Part shown: piece by piece, positions 9,159 through 18,029 of the stretch
Position numbering within the stretch: position 1 is the first letter of the stretch
Layout of the letters: each line of letters opens with the position of its first letter
NCBI RefSeq assembly: GCF_965227785.1
Contig: NZ_OZ245785.1
Location: 496,001-560,000 of the forward strand
DNA from: Gracilimonas sp965227785
GTDB taxonomy: Bacteria; Bacteroidota; Rhodothermia; Balneolales; Balneolaceae
Length of the DNA stretch: 64,000 nt
Direction: 5' to 3'
Position numbers and translations under genes: made by a program
Notes under the pieces: model-generated
What the model was told of the DNA's origin: nothing
Seen by the model: the letters and a program-made list of their open reading frames with translations, nothing else
Database searches by the model: none

Positions 9159-11180
9159 ATGAAAAAATTCGTTCTCAAAAAAGAAGAGCCTCTTAAACGG
9201 CCCGAAGATTATTCCATTCCGTATGATGAATTATTGAATAAACAGCAGTTGGATGCTGTTTTTCATGAAAAGGGTCCGGCCTTGGTAATAGCCGGTGCGG
9301 GCACGGGAAAAACCCGGACGTTAGTCCACCGGGTAGCTCGATTGGTGGAAAGCGGTGTTAAACCATCCAATATCCTGCTTCTCACCTTTACCAGGAGAGC
9401 GGCAAAGGAAATGCTGAACCGGGCCAGCAATATTCTTGATGAGCGCTGCAAACAGGTTCAGGGCGGAACCTTTCATTTTTATTGCAGTCTGCTGTTACAC
9501 CGACATGCAGAGGTTATCGGATATCCTTCCAATTTCACCATTATTGATACTGCAGATGCTTTGGAGGTCATTCAATTTGTGCGAACAGAACTGAAGCTGA
9601 ACAAAAAGAAGAAAAGGTTTCCGAATAAGAATACTCTCCTGAATATCATCAGTACCTGCGTAAATAAACATCTTGATTTAAGGGTGGTTTTGCAGGAACA
9701 ATATCCACAGTTCCTGGAACAGGAAGAGAAGATCGAACAGGTACGACTGGCCTACCAGGAGTACAAGGAGAAGAACTTTGTGATGGACTTTGATGATCTT
9801 CTCATAAAAACCCGACAATTGCTTACACAGCATGAGGATATACGGATTAAAGTAGCCTCTCAGAATCAGTTTGTAATGGTGGATGAATTTCAGGATACCA
9901 ACAAATTACAGGCTGAATTAACCGAGCTGTTTTCAAGTGTGCATGGTAACGTCATGGCAGTTGGAGATGACGCACAGAGCATCTATTCATTTCGGGGGGC
10001 AGACCATCAGAATATCATGGATTTCCCCGTGCGTTTTGAAGGAACCAAACTGATTAAACTGGAAGAAAATTACCGATCAACGCCACAGATTCTGAATGTA
10101 GCCAATAACCTGCTTAAACAAGCCAGCTTCAAATTTGACAAGCAGCTTTATTCAGAGATTAAAGACGGCGACCTGCCGGCACTGGTGCAATCTTCCAGCG
10201 AACACGATCAAAGTCGTTTCATAACACAGGCGGTATTGCAGCTCAGAGAGCAGCAGATTGAGTTGAATGAAATGGCCGTTCTATTCCGTAATGGACGCGA
10301 TTCATTTGATCTGGAAGTGGAACTCAACAGAAAAAACATTCCATTTGTTAAGTACGGCGGACAAAAGTTTACCGAAGCGGCCCATATTAAAGATGTTTTA
10401 GCACACATACGAGTTTTGGTCAACCCCATGGATACCATTGCCTGGAACAGGGTTTTGATGCTTCTGGATGGTATTGGGCCTAAAACAGCCCAAGATTTAT
10501 TTGAATGGATTCGCCTTGCCAATAATCCATATCGGTTGGATCTTTCTGACACCACAAGTCAATCGTATATCGATCAGCTGAAAGTGCTCAGTAAATTGCT
10601 GGTTGAACTGAAGAAAAATGATCATTCAGTAACAAAAGTTATAGAGTTGATTGTCGATTACTACCGTGACTTTTGCAAAGATCGTTATGATGATTACCCT
10701 AAGCGCCTAAAAGACTTAGAAGCTTTTATTTATGTATCTGAAAGCTTTACGTCTCTCCCTAAAATGCTGGAAGAATTGGCTCTTGATCCCATCACTGCAA
10801 CGGCAGTTGATACCGAGCAAAAAACAAAAGAAGAGAATCCGTTAATTTTAAGCACTATTCATTCTGCAAAAGGGCTGGAGTGGAAGCACGTGTTCATCAT
10901 TCAGTGCCTGGATGGCATTATACCTTCAGCTTATTCGGTTGAGGGTGAGGAGCAATTGGATGAGGAGTTGCGCTTACTATATGTAGCCGCAACTCGCGCC
11001 AAAGATATGCTTTACTTCAGTTATCCGGTACTGGCCCAATCTGCATATGGCGATTATTTCACACAACCATCACGCTTTCTAAAAGAAATGAAGGACGAAC
11101 TGGTTGAGGAATGGAAGCTCGTTGAAGAAGAGCAACAGCAACAACTGGAGGAAGGGAATCAAAACAAGCTCACTGATTAG
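9159..11180 (+). CDS. UvrD/Rep-family ATP-dependent DNA helicase
   Basis: 673 residues, SF1A helicase. Motif I GAGTGKT is at residues 46-52, motif Ia LLLTFTRRAA follows, motif II is VMVDEFQDTN, motif III GDDAQSIYSFRGA, motif IV LEENYRSTPQI, motif V STIHSAKGLEWKHVFII and motif VI LLYVAATRAKD. All helicase motifs are intact, so it should unwind DNA 3' to 5' during repair or replication restart. It resembles the PcrA/Rep group but has an abbreviated C-terminus rich in Glu and Gln. It is transcribed alone, divergent from the 2H phosphoesterase gene. Naming it as UvrD, Rep or PcrA would need phylogeny. Confidence 0.93.
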   Translation: MKKFVLKKEEPLKRPEDYSIPYDELLNKQQLDAVFHEKGPALVIAGAGTGKTRTLVHRVARLVESGVKPSNILLLTFTRRAAKEMLNRASNILDERCKQVQGGTFHFYCSLLLHRHAEVIGYPSNFTIIDTADALEVIQFVRTELKLNKKKKRFPNKNTLLNIISTCVNKHLDLRVVLQEQYPQFLEQEEKIEQVRLAYQEYKEKNFVMDFDDLLIKTRQLLTQHEDIRIKVASQNQFVMVDEFQDTNKLQAELTELFSSVHGNVMAVGDDAQSIYSFRGADHQNIMDFPVRFEGTKLIKLEENYRSTPQILNVANNLLKQASFKFDKQLYSEIKDGDLPALVQSSSEHDQSRFITQAVLQLREQQIELNEMAVLFRNGRDSFDLEVELNRKNIPFVKYGGQKFTEAAHIKDVLAHIRVLVNPMDTIAWNRVLMLLDGIGPKTAQDLFEWIRLANNPYRLDLSDTTSQSYIDQLKVLSKLLVELKKNDHSVTKVIELIVDYYRDFCKDRYDDYPKRLKDLEAFIYVSESFTSLPKMLEELALDPITATAVDTEQKTKEENPLILSTIHSAKGLEWKHVFIIQCLDGIIPSAYSVEGEEQLDEELRLLYVAATRAKDMLYFSYPVLAQSAYGDYFTQPSRFLKEMKDELVEEWKLVEEEQQQQLEEGNQNKLTD

Positions 11181-11189
11181 AAAAAGAGT

Positions 11190-11435
11190 TTATTCTTCTT
11201 CCTGACGCATATACTTCCTCTGAAGATACATATCCACGATAAGCCAGATAACAGGGTAGGGCGGGAACAAAACAGCTAATATAATCTGCCAGTCTTTACC
11301 TTTCTTTTGCCCACCATCATAGGGAAGGGAAATCCCGGCGATTCCCGCTATCCACAAAATGAAAAAGATAAACAGAGAGAACGCGGTAATGAGAGCGCCG
11401 AAGAAGCCAAGATTGTCATAAAAGCTTTGAAGCAT
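11190..11435 (-). CDS. Small membrane protein of unknown function
   Basis: 81 residues with two hydrophobic helices (about 13-36 and 48-68), a short GGQKKGKD loop between them and a charged tail (QRKYMRQEEE). The second helix, starting WQIILAVLFPPYPVIWL, resembles small Bacteroidota inner-membrane proteins with no assigned role. It lies tail-to-tail with the helicase gene (nine bases between stops) and head-to-head with der. I do not recognise a function. Confidence 0.7.
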   Translation of the reverse strand: MLQSFYDNLGFFGALITAFSLFIFFILWIAGIAGISLPYDGGQKKGKDWQIILAVLFPPYPVIWLIVDMYLQRKYMRQEEE

Positions 11436-11501
11436 AGTTAATATAGTGCTGAATAATGCGTACCTTTATTGCTTGTTCAATCTAAGAATCTAAGACTTAA
11501 A

Positions 11502-12812
11502 ATGCTCCCAGTAGTTTCCATTGTAGGACGCCCCAACGTTGGCAAATCCACATTATTTAACAGACTCATTGGAACCCGTAAAGCAATTGTTCACGATGAG
11601 TATGGTGTAACCAGAGATCGCCACTACGGAGAATCGTTCTGGAACGGGCGCGATTTCACTGTAATTGACACAGGAGGATATCTGCCGGACGAAATGAATG
11701 TCATGGTTGTGGGAATCCGTGAACAGGTGCATATTGCGCTCGAAGAGTCGGATGTGATTTTGTTTGTGGTGGATGTGAAGGACGGCATCAATACACTCGA
11801 TAAGTCTGTAGCCAATCTGTTACGCCAGCAGGATAAACCGGTAATTTTGGTCAGTAACAAAGCGGATAATGAAGAGCGCCGAATGAATTCTACCGAGTTC
11901 TACGAACTTGGCTTTGAAGAATTGTTTCCTGTGAGTTCTATCAACGGAACCGGAACCGGTAATTTACTGGACCGGGTAGCGGAGTTACTTCCGGAAGAAG
12001 AAGAGCCGGAAGAGGAGAGTGATATCCCAAAACTCGCTTTTATCGGGCGACCTAATGTAGGGAAAAGCAGTTTGTTTAACGCTTTATTGAATGATGAAAG
12101 GGCTATTGTTACCGACATTGCCGGTACAACCCGCGATTCTATTAATAGCAACCTGGAATATGACGGTAAAGAATATCTGCTTGTAGATACGGCCGGGTTG
12201 CGAAAACGCACAAAAGTAAAAGAGAATATTGAGTTCTACAGCACCATTCGTACCGATCGGGCTATTCGTGAGTGCGATATCGCCATCCTTATTGTTGATG
12301 CCATGCAAGGTTTTGATGCTCAGGATAAACGGGTAATCAGGGAGGCAGAAAAATTTAATAAGGGACTCGTAATCGTTCTGAACAAGTGGGATTTAGTTCC
12401 TGAGAAAGACACCAACACCGTTCGCGAATTTGAAGATTATATATACACCACGGTTCCACAGCTTTATTACGTTCCGATCGTAACCATATCCGCCCTGAAT
12501 AAAACCCGAATTCATCGTGTCTTGAATGTAGCTGATGAAGTGATAGCTGAACGAAAAAAGGAAATACCTACACCAGACTTCAATGATTTCCTGGAGCAAA
12601 TGTTGGGAGAGAAGCCCTTACCTATGAAAAGGGGACAACAGTTAAAAATTACTTACGCAACACAGGTGAAAAGTAATCCACCCGTGTTTAAGTTTTTTAT
12701 GAACAGTCCACACGAACTCCCTCCGAATTACCGCAAGTACATTGAAAATAAAATCCGGGAACGATTTGGCTTCCTGGGCGTTCCGATTACCATGGTTTTC
12801 CGCCAAAAATAA
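11502..12812 (+). CDS. der: Ribosome biogenesis GTPase Der (EngA)
   Basis: 436 residues with the hallmark tandem GTPase domains: G1 motifs GRPNVGKSTLF near residue 10 and GRPNVGKSSLF near residue 185, G3 DTGGY and DTAGL, G4 NKAD and NKWD, and a C-terminal KH-like domain ending in MVFRQK. Der acts in 50S subunit maturation in the cytoplasm. The ATG at 11502 (MLPVVSIVG) is chosen because the motif normally starts within five residues of the N-terminus; the frame also opens at a TTG at 11469, which would add 11 unrelated residues. Single-gene transcription or co-transcription with nuoI 89 bases downstream is possible. Confidence 0.97.
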   Translation: MLPVVSIVGRPNVGKSTLFNRLIGTRKAIVHDEYGVTRDRHYGESFWNGRDFTVIDTGGYLPDEMNVMVVGIREQVHIALEESDVILFVVDVKDGINTLDKSVANLLRQQDKPVILVSNKADNEERRMNSTEFYELGFEELFPVSSINGTGTGNLLDRVAELLPEEEEPEEESDIPKLAFIGRPNVGKSSLFNALLNDERAIVTDIAGTTRDSINSNLEYDGKEYLLVDTAGLRKRTKVKENIEFYSTIRTDRAIRECDIAILIVDAMQGFDAQDKRVIREAEKFNKGLVIVLNKWDLVPEKDTNTVREFEDYIYTTVPQLYYVPIVTISALNKTRIHRVLNVADEVIAERKKEIPTPDFNDFLEQMLGEKPLPMKRGQQLKITYATQVKSNPPVFKFFMNSPHELPPNYRKYIENKIRERFGFLGVPITMVFRQK

Positions 12813-12901
12813 AATAGAAAAGCTCATAAATAACTTTGATGCTAACCCAACAATGGTTTATTTTTGAGTGCTAATACAGACACGAAAACGATTCGAATTG
12901 A

Positions 12902-13591
12902 ATGGCTAAGAATCTCGAAAAACCTACAGTAAATGCACTAAGCGATAACTACAAGAATGAGCGGAAGCTCAATTTTCTTGAAAAACTGTACCTGCCTGAG
13001 ATATTGAAAGGAATGTGGTATTCGTTTAAGCAAATGTTTCAGCCCTCATTTACACTCAATTATCCGGAAGAAAAGTGGGATCCACCGGCAATTTTCCGGG
13101 GTCGTCCTGTTTTGGTTGAAGACCATAATAAAGAGCGTTGCGTAGCTTGTGGATTGTGTGCCCGGGCTTGTCCTCCGCTTGCCATTAGCATGCAGGCCAA
13201 AGAGACCGAAGATGAAAAGGAGAGATATCCTGACTTTTTCGAAATTAATATGCTGCGCTGCATTTACTGCGGGTATTGTGAAGAGGTATGCCCGGAAGAA
13301 GCTATCGTAATGAGTAAGGATTACGATATTGTATTCGAATCAAGAGAAGATGCCATTTATGATAAAGAGCGTTTACTGGTACCTAAAGAAGACGTAGCCG
13401 ACCGTCTCGAGTACCTGAAAAAATATAAGAACCGTCAGTTTGGTTCTTTCTGGGATTTCCAGGAAGAAAATAACATTCACTCCGTAAGAGATAGAGACAA
13501 GGACTGGAATACGGGATTGTCTTTGGTTGATATGATTGAGCAGCAAGAAGAAAACGATTCAACCCCGGCATCATCCAGCTGGAATACCTAA
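12902..13591 (+). CDS. nuoI: NADH-quinone oxidoreductase subunit I (orphan copy)
   Basis: 229 residues. Two [4Fe-4S] motifs are complete: C80-C83-C86-C90 and C120-C123-C126-C130, each followed by Pro. The N-terminal helix region (LPEILKGMWYSFKQMF) and YPEEKW/RGRPVL elements are those of NuoI rather than a plain ferredoxin. NuoI carries clusters N6a and N6b in the peripheral arm of complex I. The C-terminal 60 residues, rich in charged residues, extend beyond the usual end. None of the other nuo genes are nearby; it sits between der and a DinB-like gene. A TAACTTTG box at 12831-12838 could be its promoter. It may serve complex I from a distant site or a complex I-like enzyme. Confidence 0.85.
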   Translation: MAKNLEKPTVNALSDNYKNERKLNFLEKLYLPEILKGMWYSFKQMFQPSFTLNYPEEKWDPPAIFRGRPVLVEDHNKERCVACGLCARACPPLAISMQAKETEDEKERYPDFFEINMLRCIYCGYCEEVCPEEAIVMSKDYDIVFESREDAIYDKERLLVPKEDVADRLEYLKKYKNRQFGSFWDFQEENNIHSVRDRDKDWNTGLSLVDMIEQQEENDSTPASSSWNT

Positions 13592-13604
13592 TTACTCTTA
13601 CAAG

Positions 13605-14135
13605 ATGGATATAAAACAAAGCCAGATTGATTCCCTTATTGATGATGTAGCTTACCTTGAACATGAGGCGGAAGCACTCAAATATGTAATTGATTCTGTT
13701 CCTTATGATGAAACCCCGCCCGGAAAGCGATCCATTGCTGAGATACTCATGTTTCTGGACCATGCTCAGCAAAATTATTACCGGGAAGTGATTGAGGATG
13801 CATTTAAGAGTGTGAGACCTATCAACCTGAATGCGTACACCGATCCTGAAGAAACTTTTGAGAAAGACGAAGACTTGGCTAAAGATATTCAAAAGTTACT
13901 TTATAAGATTTCAAAGCATAGGGTAGCTATCTTAAATTTGATTAAGAACATCAATCTAATTGATTGGGAGAGAGAGATTACCAAAGGTAAGCAAACTATA
14001 TCTCTGTATGAGTTCACCAATCAAATGGTACGAAAAGAACGGGCTACACTGAAGGAAATAGCTGATCTTGTGCTCACATATCAAAACAGTAAGCAGATGC
14101 AGCGGGAGCTGGAAAGCAGAAATCCCGAAAGTTGA
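13605..14135 (+). CDS. DinB-like four-helix protein
   Basis: 176 residues, all-helical by composition. The profile of a first helix with YLEHEAEALK, a loop with PYDETPPGK, a helix with MFLDHAQQNYYREVIE, and late Leu/Ile-rich helices fits the DinB/YfiT-like metalloenzyme fold, but only His in LDHAQ is clearly placed where a metal ligand would be, so the assignment is tentative. The ATG at 13605 is chosen because the upstream extension to 13536 overlaps the end of nuoI in another frame. The stop overlaps the next start (TGATG). DinB-like proteins of Bacteroidota are often thiol- or metal-dependent transferases; function here is unknown. Confidence 0.65.
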   Translation: MDIKQSQIDSLIDDVAYLEHEAEALKYVIDSVPYDETPPGKRSIAEILMFLDHAQQNYYREVIEDAFKSVRPINLNAYTDPEETFEKDEDLAKDIQKLLYKISKHRVAILNLIKNINLIDWEREITKGKQTISLYEFTNQMVRKERATLKEIADLVLTYQNSKQMQRELESRNPES

Positions 14136-14740
14136 TGGAACCGGCTAAATGGATTGATTTAGTAGTATCACTTTCTTTCGGAACGGTTTGTTTCCTGTTA
14201 TTAAAGCGATTTATTCAGCGCAGAACCATGCTGGACCTTTATTTTAGCCTGGCTGCACTATTCATTTCCATTCCATACCTGCTTGATCTCTTCCGAATGG
14301 ACCCTCCGGTTAACCTCTTTCAATGGGGAAAGCTGGTGGCTGTCACCTTTTATATCAGTGGACTATTGGTACTCATAAGAGAATCAAAGCCTATCTTTGC
14401 CCGATTTCCGATGTATCTGACCGCTTTGCCGTTTGTAAGTTTTCTTTTTTTCCCGCTTATCATCGATTCTATTGTCATAAAGGATCTTATAAACGCGATT
14501 TATCAGGGAGGAGCACTGGTTGTTACGGTACTTGTTTTTACGCTGAATCAGGCGCGTAAGCGACGAAGAAGGTATTATATCATAGGACTCAGCAGTATTG
14601 GCGTTTCGTATCTTGGTTATTGGCTCGTATTTAACAGAACAGCCCCGGAATTAATCTGGATTTCAGAAATTTTACTCTCGGTGGGAATTCTTTTCATGAC
14701 TTATCGATTTATCAAAAGCGAATATTTTAATAACCAATAA
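14135..14740 (+). CDS. Seven-helix integral membrane protein
   Basis: 201 residues with seven hydrophobic helices (about residues 6-26, 33-54, 63-80, 92-112, 116-138, 146-167 and 173-193). A basic patch (NQARKRRRRYY) lies between helices five and six. The topology resembles the membrane sensor part of 7TM histidine kinases, but no kinase or other soluble domain follows. It starts at ATG 14135 in a TGATG overlap with the DinB-like gene, so the two are probably co-translated. I do not recognise a function. Confidence 0.7.
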   Translation: MEPAKWIDLVVSLSFGTVCFLLLKRFIQRRTMLDLYFSLAALFISIPYLLDLFRMDPPVNLFQWGKLVAVTFYISGLLVLIRESKPIFARFPMYLTALPFVSFLFFPLIIDSIVIKDLINAIYQGGALVVTVLVFTLNQARKRRRRYYIIGLSSIGVSYLGYWLVFNRTAPELIWISEILLSVGILFMTYRFIKSEYFNNQ

Positions 14741-14751
14741 CAATTGAGTGC

Positions 14752-15204
14752 ATGGAAACAGCTCCGGATTTCACCCTGAAAAACACAAAGAATGAATACG
14801 TATCACTATCCGACTTTTTAGGAGAGAGAAACGTCGTACTTCTTTTTTTCCCATTAGCCTTCAGTGGAGTTTGCACCAAAGAACTTTGTTCGACCAGAGA
14901 CAATCTGAAAATTTATAATTCTTTAGATGCAGAAGTGTTTGCAATAAGTATAGACAGCTTTTTCACTTTAAAAGCATTCAAAGAAGCAAACAATTTGAAT
15001 TTTACGCTTCTAAGCGACTTTAATAAAGAAGTAAGCAAAAAATACGACTCTTTATATGACAATTACTTTGGTATGAAGGGCGTAACAAAGCGCTCGGTAT
15101 TTGTGATTAATAAAGAGGGAAGGGTTGTCCACCAGGAAATTCTGGAAGACTCAGGTCAAATACCTGACTTTTCGAAAGTGCAGGAAGTACTGGCCGGTTT
15201 GTAG
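14752..15204 (+). CDS. Peroxiredoxin, Bcp/AhpC-TSA family
   Basis: 150 residues of thioredoxin-fold AhpC/TSA type. The peroxidatic cysteine is Cys41 in PLAFSGVCTKE, and Cys46 lies five positions on, giving the C-x4-C spacing of atypical two-cysteine Bcp enzymes. These reduce H2O2 and organic hydroperoxides using thioredoxin. An active-site Arg appears in TKRSVFVI. The PLAFSGVCTKE context is closer to AhpE-like peroxiredoxins, which are usually one-cysteine, so the subfamily is open. It is 11 bases downstream of the membrane-protein gene and probably ends this operon; the 224 bases after it are AT-rich and empty. Confidence 0.9.
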   Translation: METAPDFTLKNTKNEYVSLSDFLGERNVVLLFFPLAFSGVCTKELCSTRDNLKIYNSLDAEVFAISIDSFFTLKAFKEANNLNFTLLSDFNKEVSKKYDSLYDNYFGMKGVTKRSVFVINKEGRVVHQEILEDSGQIPDFSKVQEVLAGL

Positions 15205-15428
15205 TAAACAGTTTACCAAGCTTATCAGGAGTTTGTTTTATAGTTCAATGTATATATAGGGAAGAGTGCTATATCTGAACATCAAGTCTATTTTACATAA
15301 TATAAATTATATGATCAAAGTATTATGTTTTAATTACAGCATTATAATTATAAAGAGCTTATAAAATCTTCTTACCTTGTCGATAACATGTTCGATGTTC
15401 GAAAACAAAGCAATTATCTAAGCGCGGT

Positions 15429-15797
15429 ATGAAAATTATTATAGTTGAAGACGATAAAGTTCTTTCCCTGCTTCTTTCAAAAATGATAGAACGACTGAAC
15501 TATGAGGTTCTCGAAATTATCACTAAAGGTCAGGAAGCGATTGAAAAAATCGAGGCGCTTAATCCCGACCTGGTTTTAATGGATATCATGCTTGAAGATG
15601 ATGTTGACGGAATTGATGCCATGACTGCCCTTCGAAAAAAATCTAATGACGTCCCTGTTATTTATATCACCGGAAATTCTGATCCTCTGAACCGTGAACG
15701 TGCCAAGACTACAAATTTTGAGGACTACCTCATTAAGCCGGTCAGTTTCGATGAACTGAAAAGTACCATCAACCGACTCGCAGAAAAAGAGTCCTGA
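15429..15797 (+). CDS. Single-domain response regulator
   Basis: 122 residues, a bare CheY-like receiver. The acidic pair is at residues 8-9 (VEDD), the phosphoacceptor Asp52 (VLMDIML), the Thr of the ITGNS motif and the conserved Lys in LIKPVS are all in place, so it should be phosphorylatable. There is no output domain and no kinase next to it. The sequence LEDDVDGIDAM is typical of receivers that partner with hybrid or sensor kinases with PAS domains. An AT-rich leader of 224 bases precedes it. Confidence 0.92.
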   Translation: MKIIIVEDDKVLSLLLSKMIERLNYEVLEIITKGQEAIEKIEALNPDLVLMDIMLEDDVDGIDAMTALRKKSNDVPVIYITGNSDPLNRERAKTTNFEDYLIKPVSFDELKSTINRLAEKES

Positions 15798-15837
15798 ACA
15801 ATAGTGAAGATTGTATGAGGCGCTTTTATTTAGCCCT

Positions 15838-16728
15838 TTAAGCGGTAATAACCTTTAAAGCACCCGGTAAAACTTTAAATTTGTAGTCATCATTTTCCGG
15901 CACTTGTTCTCCATCGGCATGCGATTTAAGCACCCCTTCGGTTGAAATGGAAACAGAATCAGTAAAAGAATACTCATCTACAATCCGCTTGTTGAAGGAA
16001 AATCCGAATGACAGCTTCAGGAACTCATAGATAAGCCGGATTCTATTCACTGATTTCACTATGATAAGCTCAACTTTTCCGTCAGAGTTTACTGATGACG
16101 GAGAAATTTGGTACTTCCCTCCTTCAGATTTACCGTTTGCCACAGCCACCATCCAAACCTTTTGCTCTATGTCAGTTCCATGCTCTGAAATTGAAATTTT
16201 CGTTCTAACGGGCTCGGATCTGAATAAAGCTTTCAAACCACCCACAAAATACCTCAAAAACCCACTCTTTAAGCCGGACTTAGAGGCATAATAGTTGGTC
16301 AGCCCGTCAACACCTATTCCAAATGTATTAAGAAAGTAGCCACAATCAGTACTGACAACATCCACCCGGGTTATTATTTCCCGACTCAGCACTTCAACAT
16401 TTCGATCAAAATTAAGATCCAGGCCAATACTTTGGGCAAAATCATTTCCGCTGCCCAAGGGTATGACCCCAAGAATGCAGTCACTGCCCACAAGTCCGTT
16501 TGCCACCCGGTTTACTGTGCCGTCTCCACCGCATGCAATAATGTGTGAACACCCTTCAGACTTTTGCCGGGCTATTTCCGTGATGGAGTCATCCTTTCTT
16601 ATATATATAAAAGAAGCGTTGGAAAACTTGGCTTTAAGTTCTGCTTCTTTATTTCTGAAGAAAGATTCAGCTCGGAAAGCATTGGAAGCGCAATTAATGA
16701 TGAAGCAATATGACGGATAGTTGCTCAA
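15838..16728 (-). CDS. Diacylglycerol kinase-like lipid kinase
   Basis: 296 residues of the DagK/YegS catalytic family. The nucleotide-binding loop GGDGTVNRVANGL and the downstream IPLGSGNDFAQSIGL motif are intact. The C-terminal beta-rich domain holds the usual ISPSSVNSDGKVELIIV and HADGE elements. It phosphorylates a lipid or sphingolipid-like substrate at the membrane; the exact one is unknown, and ceramide-type lipids are conceivable in this group. Its start overlaps the DUF952 stop by four bases. It runs tail-to-tail with the receiver gene. Confidence 0.92.
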   Translation of the reverse strand: MSNYPSYCFIINCASNAFRAESFFRNKEAELKAKFSNASFIYIRKDDSITEIARQKSEGCSHIIACGGDGTVNRVANGLVGSDCILGVIPLGSGNDFAQSIGLDLNFDRNVEVLSREIITRVDVVSTDCGYFLNTFGIGVDGLTNYYASKSGLKSGFLRYFVGGLKALFRSEPVRTKISISEHGTDIEQKVWMVAVANGKSEGGKYQISPSSVNSDGKVELIIVKSVNRIRLIYEFLKLSFGFSFNKRIVDEYSFTDSVSISTEGVLKSHADGEQVPENDDYKFKVLPGALKVITA

Positions 16729-17072
16729 TCGAAGTGCTTAACGTTGAGAGAGAATTTCCCCTTTTTATCGGAGCGCAGCTTAATTTTGTCGATAATGGCA
16801 TCAATGGAAACCGCTCCCTGAATGGCCGTAAACTTAAAGCCGTCTTCTTTGATATGCTTTATGGGTGTTTGAATTCGAAGCGGGTCAAATACAATCAAGA
16901 GCAGTCGTTCTTCCCCTTCAAAGTAATGATTGATGACTTCTTCAGCGTTTTCGCCTGTAAAAGAACGAACGTAGCCGGACTCTTCAATTGAGTCGGGACT
17001 AAAGCTTCCATTATCGGATACATTTTTCCAGTCGGAAGGTTTAATGGCGGTAAATAATAAATCTATTTCCAA
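16725..17072 (-). CDS. DUF952-like protein
   Basis: 115 residues. The pattern SIEESGYVRSFTGE, then helix AEEVINHYF, then LLLIVFDPLRI, then a distal FTAIQGAVS fits the DUF952 family, whose members are small cytoplasmic proteins of unknown activity. The match is partial: the usual HCS element after GF is replaced by YVRSF. It is translationally coupled to the lipid kinase (four-base overlap) and starts 12 bases from the aspartoacylase-like gene, so it belongs to the long minus-strand unit beginning at 19404. Confidence 0.65.
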   Translation of the reverse strand: MEIDLLFTAIKPSDWKNVSDNGSFSPDSIEESGYVRSFTGENAEEVINHYFEGEERLLLIVFDPLRIQTPIKHIKEDGFKFTAIQGAVSIDAIIDKIKLRSDKKGKFSLNVKHFD

Positions 17073-17084
17073 GGTATCAGTTAG

Positions 17085-18029
17085 TTATTTGTTATATGCA
17101 AAATGAATAAGAGCATCGCCCTTATTTACTACAGGACAATTATTTAGGCCGATCACCATGCCGTCTTTTGGAGCCACAACCCGGGAGTTTAATTCCCCAT
17201 ATGGATCCTTTATAGAACCCAGAACCTGTCGTTTGTTAAACTCCTCACCAAGCTCGGCTTTGGTGATAAATAGGCCGGCATTTTTGGTCCGTATCCATGT
17301 TGAGTTATTGAATACTTTTGTGGCATTAGGCTCCGGAGCGTTTTTAATCATCCCAAGGTATTTCATAAGCCTTTGCGTGCCGTCAATTCCTTCTTCGATG
17401 CCGGTTTCATCGTAGCGAAGCGATTCGCCGGTTTCATACACCAAAATTTCCGTTCCTTTTTTATGAGCTGCACTTCGGAAGGATTTTGAAATCAGTGAGG
17501 AGTGCATCATTACCGGAGCACCCATCGCTGCCGCCAGTTCTTTGGCTCTTTTAATCTTAAATGAACAACGAATTTGTGGGAAATTCGCCCGGGCAGCACC
17601 TCCCGTATGGAAATCAATGCCACAATCCACTTCCGGAATAATTTCTTTCATTAAGGTGTGAGCCAGTAATTTAGCCAGAGAGCCGCCTTTAGCTCCGGGA
17701 AAACTTCTATTAATATCTTTACCATCCGGCAAACCCCGGGAGTTCTGAATAAAGCCATAGATATTCACAATCGGGATGGCAATAACGGTCCCTTTTTCCG
17801 GGACCACAATTTCCCGCTCAATCATCCGCCGGACGATTTCAACACCGTTTACTTCATCGCCATGCAGTCCGCCGGTAAGCAACAAAACAGGGCCGTCTTC
17901 AGGAGCACGATATACCAGCACGGGTAAGTCGATGCTGGTGTAGGTTGGCAAACGGGCGATGTTAAGATTAACCGTCTTTTGCTCCCCCAGCCCGATTTTC
18001 TGCTTATTGATGGTAATAAACTCAGGCAT
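17085..18029 (-). CDS. Succinylglutamate desuccinylase/aspartoacylase-family protein, RimK-associated
   Basis: 314 residues of the M14-like AstE/AspA family. The zinc ligands appear in GGLHGDEVNGVE (His and Glu) and in GIDFHTGG (His). The catalytic Glu is expected in the VYETGE segment. The C-terminal beta domain contains a biotinyl-like APKDGMVIGL stretch. Family members hydrolyse N-acyl amino acids or peptides. The gene overlaps rimK by eight bases and follows the retropepsin-like gene, an arrangement recurring in genomes with RimK. A role in trimming glutamate-modified products is inferred, not shown. Confidence 0.9.
   Translation of the reverse strand: MPEFITINKQKIGLGEQKTVNLNIARLPTYTSIDLPVLVYRAPEDGPVLLLTGGLHGDEVNGVEIVRRMIEREIVVPEKGTVIAIPIVNIYGFIQNSRGLPDGKDINRSFPGAKGGSLAKLLAHTLMKEIIPEVDCGIDFHTGGAARANFPQIRCSFKIKRAKELAAAMGAPVMMHSSLISKSFRSAAHKKGTEILVYETGESLRYDETGIEEGIDGTQRLMKYLGMIKNAPEPNATKVFNNSTWIRTKNAGLFITKAELGEEFNKRQVLGSIKDPYGELNSRVVAPKDGMVIGLNNCPVVNKGDALIHFAYNK

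Noticed and set aside
11469..11501. TTG start adding 11 residues to der
   Set aside because: The Der motif normally begins within five residues of the start, as from ATG 11502.
15205..15428. Possible small RNA in the AT-rich gap before the response regulator
   Set aside because: No stable hairpin with a T-run and no conserved motif could be seen.
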